Assembly: GCA_012839565.1 (NCBI GenBank)
Contig: DUMZ01000017.1
Location: 55,977 to 119,976, forward strand
From: Anaerolineaceae bacterium
Lineage (GTDB): Bacteria; Chloroflexota; Anaerolineae; Anaerolineales; Anaerolineaceae
Reading direction: 5' to 3'
Length of the DNA: 64,000 nucleotides
Part shown: positions 62,418 to 64,000 of the stretch, piece by piece
How positions within the stretch are numbered: the first letter of the stretch is position 1
How the letters are laid out: the number at the start of each line of letters is the position of its first letter
Notes under the pieces: generated by a model
What the model saw: the letters and a program-made list of their open reading frames with translations, nothing else
Database searches by the model: none
Told to the model about the DNA's origin: nothing
Program-made: the position numbers and the translations under genes

Positions 62418-63680
62418 ATGTTTGTTGATTCAGTTGTAATTTGGGTTGCGTCCGGTAAGGGCGGTGATGGCATTGTGCACATGCGACGTGAAAAATATCG
62501 CGCGAAAGGTGGCCCGGATGGGGGCGATGGCGGTCGTGGCGGTGACATCATTTTTGAAGTGCTACCAACGATGAACACCCTTAATCGTTTCCATTACAAC
62601 GAGCGTTTTCAGGCTGATTCAGGCAAGCCTGGTGGTCCGAATAACCGCAGCGGAAAAAGCGCGGCTGATTTGACCATTCATGTCCCGCCTGGTACTTTAA
62701 TCTATGACGACGAAACCACCGAACTAATCGGCGACCTGGTTACGCCAGGTCAGAAACTGATTGTAGCCAAGGGCGGACGCGGCGGACGCGGTAATCAGCA
62801 TTTCGCGACCAGTCGCCAGCAAGTGCCCCTGACGGCTGAAAAAGGTGAGCCCGGCGAAGAATTCACGCTAAGACTTGAATTGAAACTCATCGCGGACGTT
62901 GGGCTGGTTGGCATGCCAAATGCCGGAAAATCGTCGATTTTGGCGTCCACAACCCGTGCCAAACCCAAGATTGCCAACTATCCTTTCACGACACTCTTTC
63001 CAAATTTAGGTGTGGTTGAGCTTGATTTAGACAACACAATGGTGCTGGCAGATATCCCCGGTTTGATTGAAGGCGCGTCTGAAGGGGTGGGTTTGGGCCA
63101 TGATTTTTTGCGCCACGTACAGCGCACGCGCGTTTTAATCCATGTTTTGGACGGTATGTCGGAAGATCCGCTTCAGGATTTTGAAGTTATCAACAGCGAA
63201 CTGGAATTTTTCGATGAGCATCTTAGCCGGTCACCGCAAGTTGTCGTCTTGAATAAAATGGACTTGCCCGACGTGCAGGAAAAGTTTGAACCCATTGCAA
63301 AAAGCCTGCAGGAACAAGGTATAAACCTGATGCCAGTTTCAGCAGCAACTGGCCTGAATATGAAAGAGCTGATGTGGAAGGCTTATCAGGTACTGCAGGA
63401 AACGCCCCTTGAAGAGACACAAGAAGAATTGCCGGTTTATCGTGCTGATGTAGACCCACGCGCTTTTGAAATTGAGCAAATCGAAGAAGATACCTGGCTG
63501 GTGACGGGTAAGATGGTTGAAAAGGCAGCCGCGATGACGTATTTTGACCAGGTCGGTTCGGTGCGTCGCTTCCAACGCCTGATGGAACGCCTGGGCGTTG
63601 AAAAAGCCCTGCGTAATGACGGCATCCAGGAAGGCGATACCGTTGTTGTTGGCGAATGGGAACTGGAGTGGTGGGACTAG
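62418..63680 (+). CDS. obg: Obg-family GTPase CgtA, with OCT domain
   Basis: 420 residues. Ribosome-associated GTPase of 50S maturation and stress response. The glycine-rich N-terminal Obg fold (GPDGGDGGRGGDIIFEV; GGRGGRGNQHFATS), G domain (GMPNAGKSS, DIPGLIEGASEGVGLGHDFL, NKMDLPD) and C-terminal OCT domain (DTWLVTGKMVEKAAAMTYFD) are complete. Ribosome site AAGGA; TATAAT at 62359-62364 may be its -10. Confidence 0.97.
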   Translation: MFVDSVVIWVASGKGGDGIVHMRREKYRAKGGPDGGDGGRGGDIIFEVLPTMNTLNRFHYNERFQADSGKPGGPNNRSGKSAADLTIHVPPGTLIYDDETTELIGDLVTPGQKLIVAKGGRGGRGNQHFATSRQQVPLTAEKGEPGEEFTLRLELKLIADVGLVGMPNAGKSSILASTTRAKPKIANYPFTTLFPNLGVVELDLDNTMVLADIPGLIEGASEGVGLGHDFLRHVQRTRVLIHVLDGMSEDPLQDFEVINSELEFFDEHLSRSPQVVVLNKMDLPDVQEKFEPIAKSLQEQGINLMPVSAATGLNMKELMWKAYQVLQETPLEETQEELPVYRADVDPRAFEIEQIEEDTWLVTGKMVEKAAAMTYFDQVGSVRRFQRLMERLGVEKALRNDGIQEGDTVVVGEWELEWWD

Positions 63681-63744
63681 TTCTTTACGGAAACTACCGT
63701 TTGGAAGTTACAAGTTGTAAAGATTAAGCTGATTGACTTAAAAA

Positions 63745-63785
63745 TGTTCACCGGACAGGTGAGGGGGGCACCCGCCCGGCGAACA
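63745..63785. other. Hairpin between obg and the insertion sequence
   Basis: TGTTC-A-CCGG (63745-63754) pairs with CCGG-C-GAACA (63776-63785) with one mismatch, enclosing GGTG/CACC around a G run. Followed by A/T bases without a T run on plus. Confidence 0.4.
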
Positions 63786-63811
63786 AAATAATTATCATTT
63801 AACGGTTTTGG

Positions 63812-63840
63812 AATGTCAAGTAATTTGACATTAAATGTCA
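63812..63840. promoter_or_regulatory. Inverted repeat TGTCAA-N5-TTGACA ahead of the transposase
   Basis: AATGTCAA (63812-63819) and TTGACATT (63825-63832) with a 5-bp spacer; a third half-site AATGTCA follows at 63834-63840. TTGACA could serve as -35 for TTTAAA at 63848-63853 (17 bp). Confidence 0.45.
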
Positions 63841-63847
63841 GCAGAAG

Positions 63848-63905
63848 TTTAAAAGTGAACCGATAACACTTCAAAAGTGAACCATTTAAACTTTAAAAGT
63901 GAACA
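63848..63905 (+). repeat. Three 22-bp-phased AAAAGTGAAC repeats at the insertion-sequence end
   Basis: TTTAAAAGTGAACC (63848), TTCAAAAGTGAACC (63870) and TTTAAAAGTGAACA (63892) start exactly 22 bp apart, two turns of DNA. Such phased repeats at element ends are typical transposase-binding sites. Confidence 0.75.
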
Positions 63906-63945
63906 CCTCAAGACAGGGGATAATTTATGAAAAAAGAGGTTTACC

Positions 63946-64000
63946 ATGGCCCAGATCCATAAGCGATTTACCCTTGAACAGGTTAAAGTTCTTCTTTCAT
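63946..64000 (+). CDS. Transposase/integrase, N-terminal fragment
   Basis: Eighteen codons are visible from ATG 63946 (AGAGG 6 nt upstream): MAQIHKRFTLEQVKVLLS. This resembles the helix-turn-helix start of DDE integrase-type transposases. The gene is cut by the window edge, so family and integrity cannot be judged. Confidence 0.6.
   Translation, partial: MAQIHKRFTLEQVKVLLS

Larger units (their letters stand above)
63812..64000 (+). mobile_element. Left end of an insertion sequence, truncated by the window
   Basis: Phased terminal repeats followed by the start of a transposase frame. The outer boundary is uncertain: anywhere between about 63785 and 63848. The rest lies beyond the window. Confidence 0.65.

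Noticed and set aside
63745..63785. Terminator of obg
   Set aside because: The hairpin is not followed by T residues on the plus strand; it is listed only as a hairpin.

Overview
The window reads as a moderate-GC bacterial chromosome segment. It most resembles the phylum Chloroflexota, class Anaerolineae. That placement is inferred from gene content (translation-factor operon without rimP, bacterial cyclic-2,3-diphosphoglycerate synthetase, two-domain ThyX, a SHMT-GcvT fusion, many leaderless genes) and was not tested by phylogeny. Nearly all genes are intact and densely packed. I saw no tRNA, rRNA, CRISPR array or prophage.

Layout. 1-7 kb: a left-truncated DNA-methylase-like protein, a GH13 alpha-glucosidase, and a large secreted subtilase. 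7-16 kb: a translation/RNA operon nusA-ylxR-infB-rbfA-nrnA-truB-ribF followed by a tandem ThyX. 16-20 kb: HMCES/YedK-type SRAP protein, an amylase lipoprotein, and a nucleoside kinase with ThrRS-like N-terminal domains. 20-26 kb (minus): a GT39-like membrane protein, a PLP aminotransferase, and a 1039-residue SHMT-GcvT fusion preceded by a hairpin-T tract. 26-28.6 kb: a possible 42-codon membrane peptide, an ECF sigma factor, its likely membrane partner, and fmt. 28.6-37 kb (minus): alaS-mutS, then a lamin-tail protein-dnaX-ybaB-recR. 37-43 kb: metallophosphoesterase, phosphoribosyltransferase, a small membrane protein and a single-chain type IIL restriction-modification enzyme, with clusters of short palindromic repeats between them. 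43-50 kb: MGMT-era-yhhN, an S1 protein, pyrG, eno, family 5 uracil-DNA glycosylase. 50-56.6 kb: ABC exporter coupled to a C39-like peptidase, pepT, glutaminyl cyclotransferase, a PfkB-fold protein lacking its catalytic Asp, and Hsp20. 56.8-63.7 kb: RNase J, rpsT, argS, cDPG synthetase, obg. The window ends inside the left end of an insertion sequence.

Most of the window is housekeeping (translation, DNA repair, nucleotide and one-carbon metabolism). The stronger unusual signals are: (1) a REP-like family of GTTC-flanked hairpins at three intergenic loci, with compensatory changes in the outer stem, bracketing the restriction-modification gene; (2) an in-frame A AAA AAG slippery site in dnaX that would give a gamma-sized product; (3) at least six genes with a -10 box only 6-8 nt before the ATG, implying leaderless mRNAs; (4) the SHMT-GcvT fusion with a degenerate GcvT-like linker and a leader hairpin; (5) a two-domain ThyX with complementary motif halves; (6) competing hairpins in the RNase J leader. 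No single new multi-gene defence or biosynthetic system is evident.
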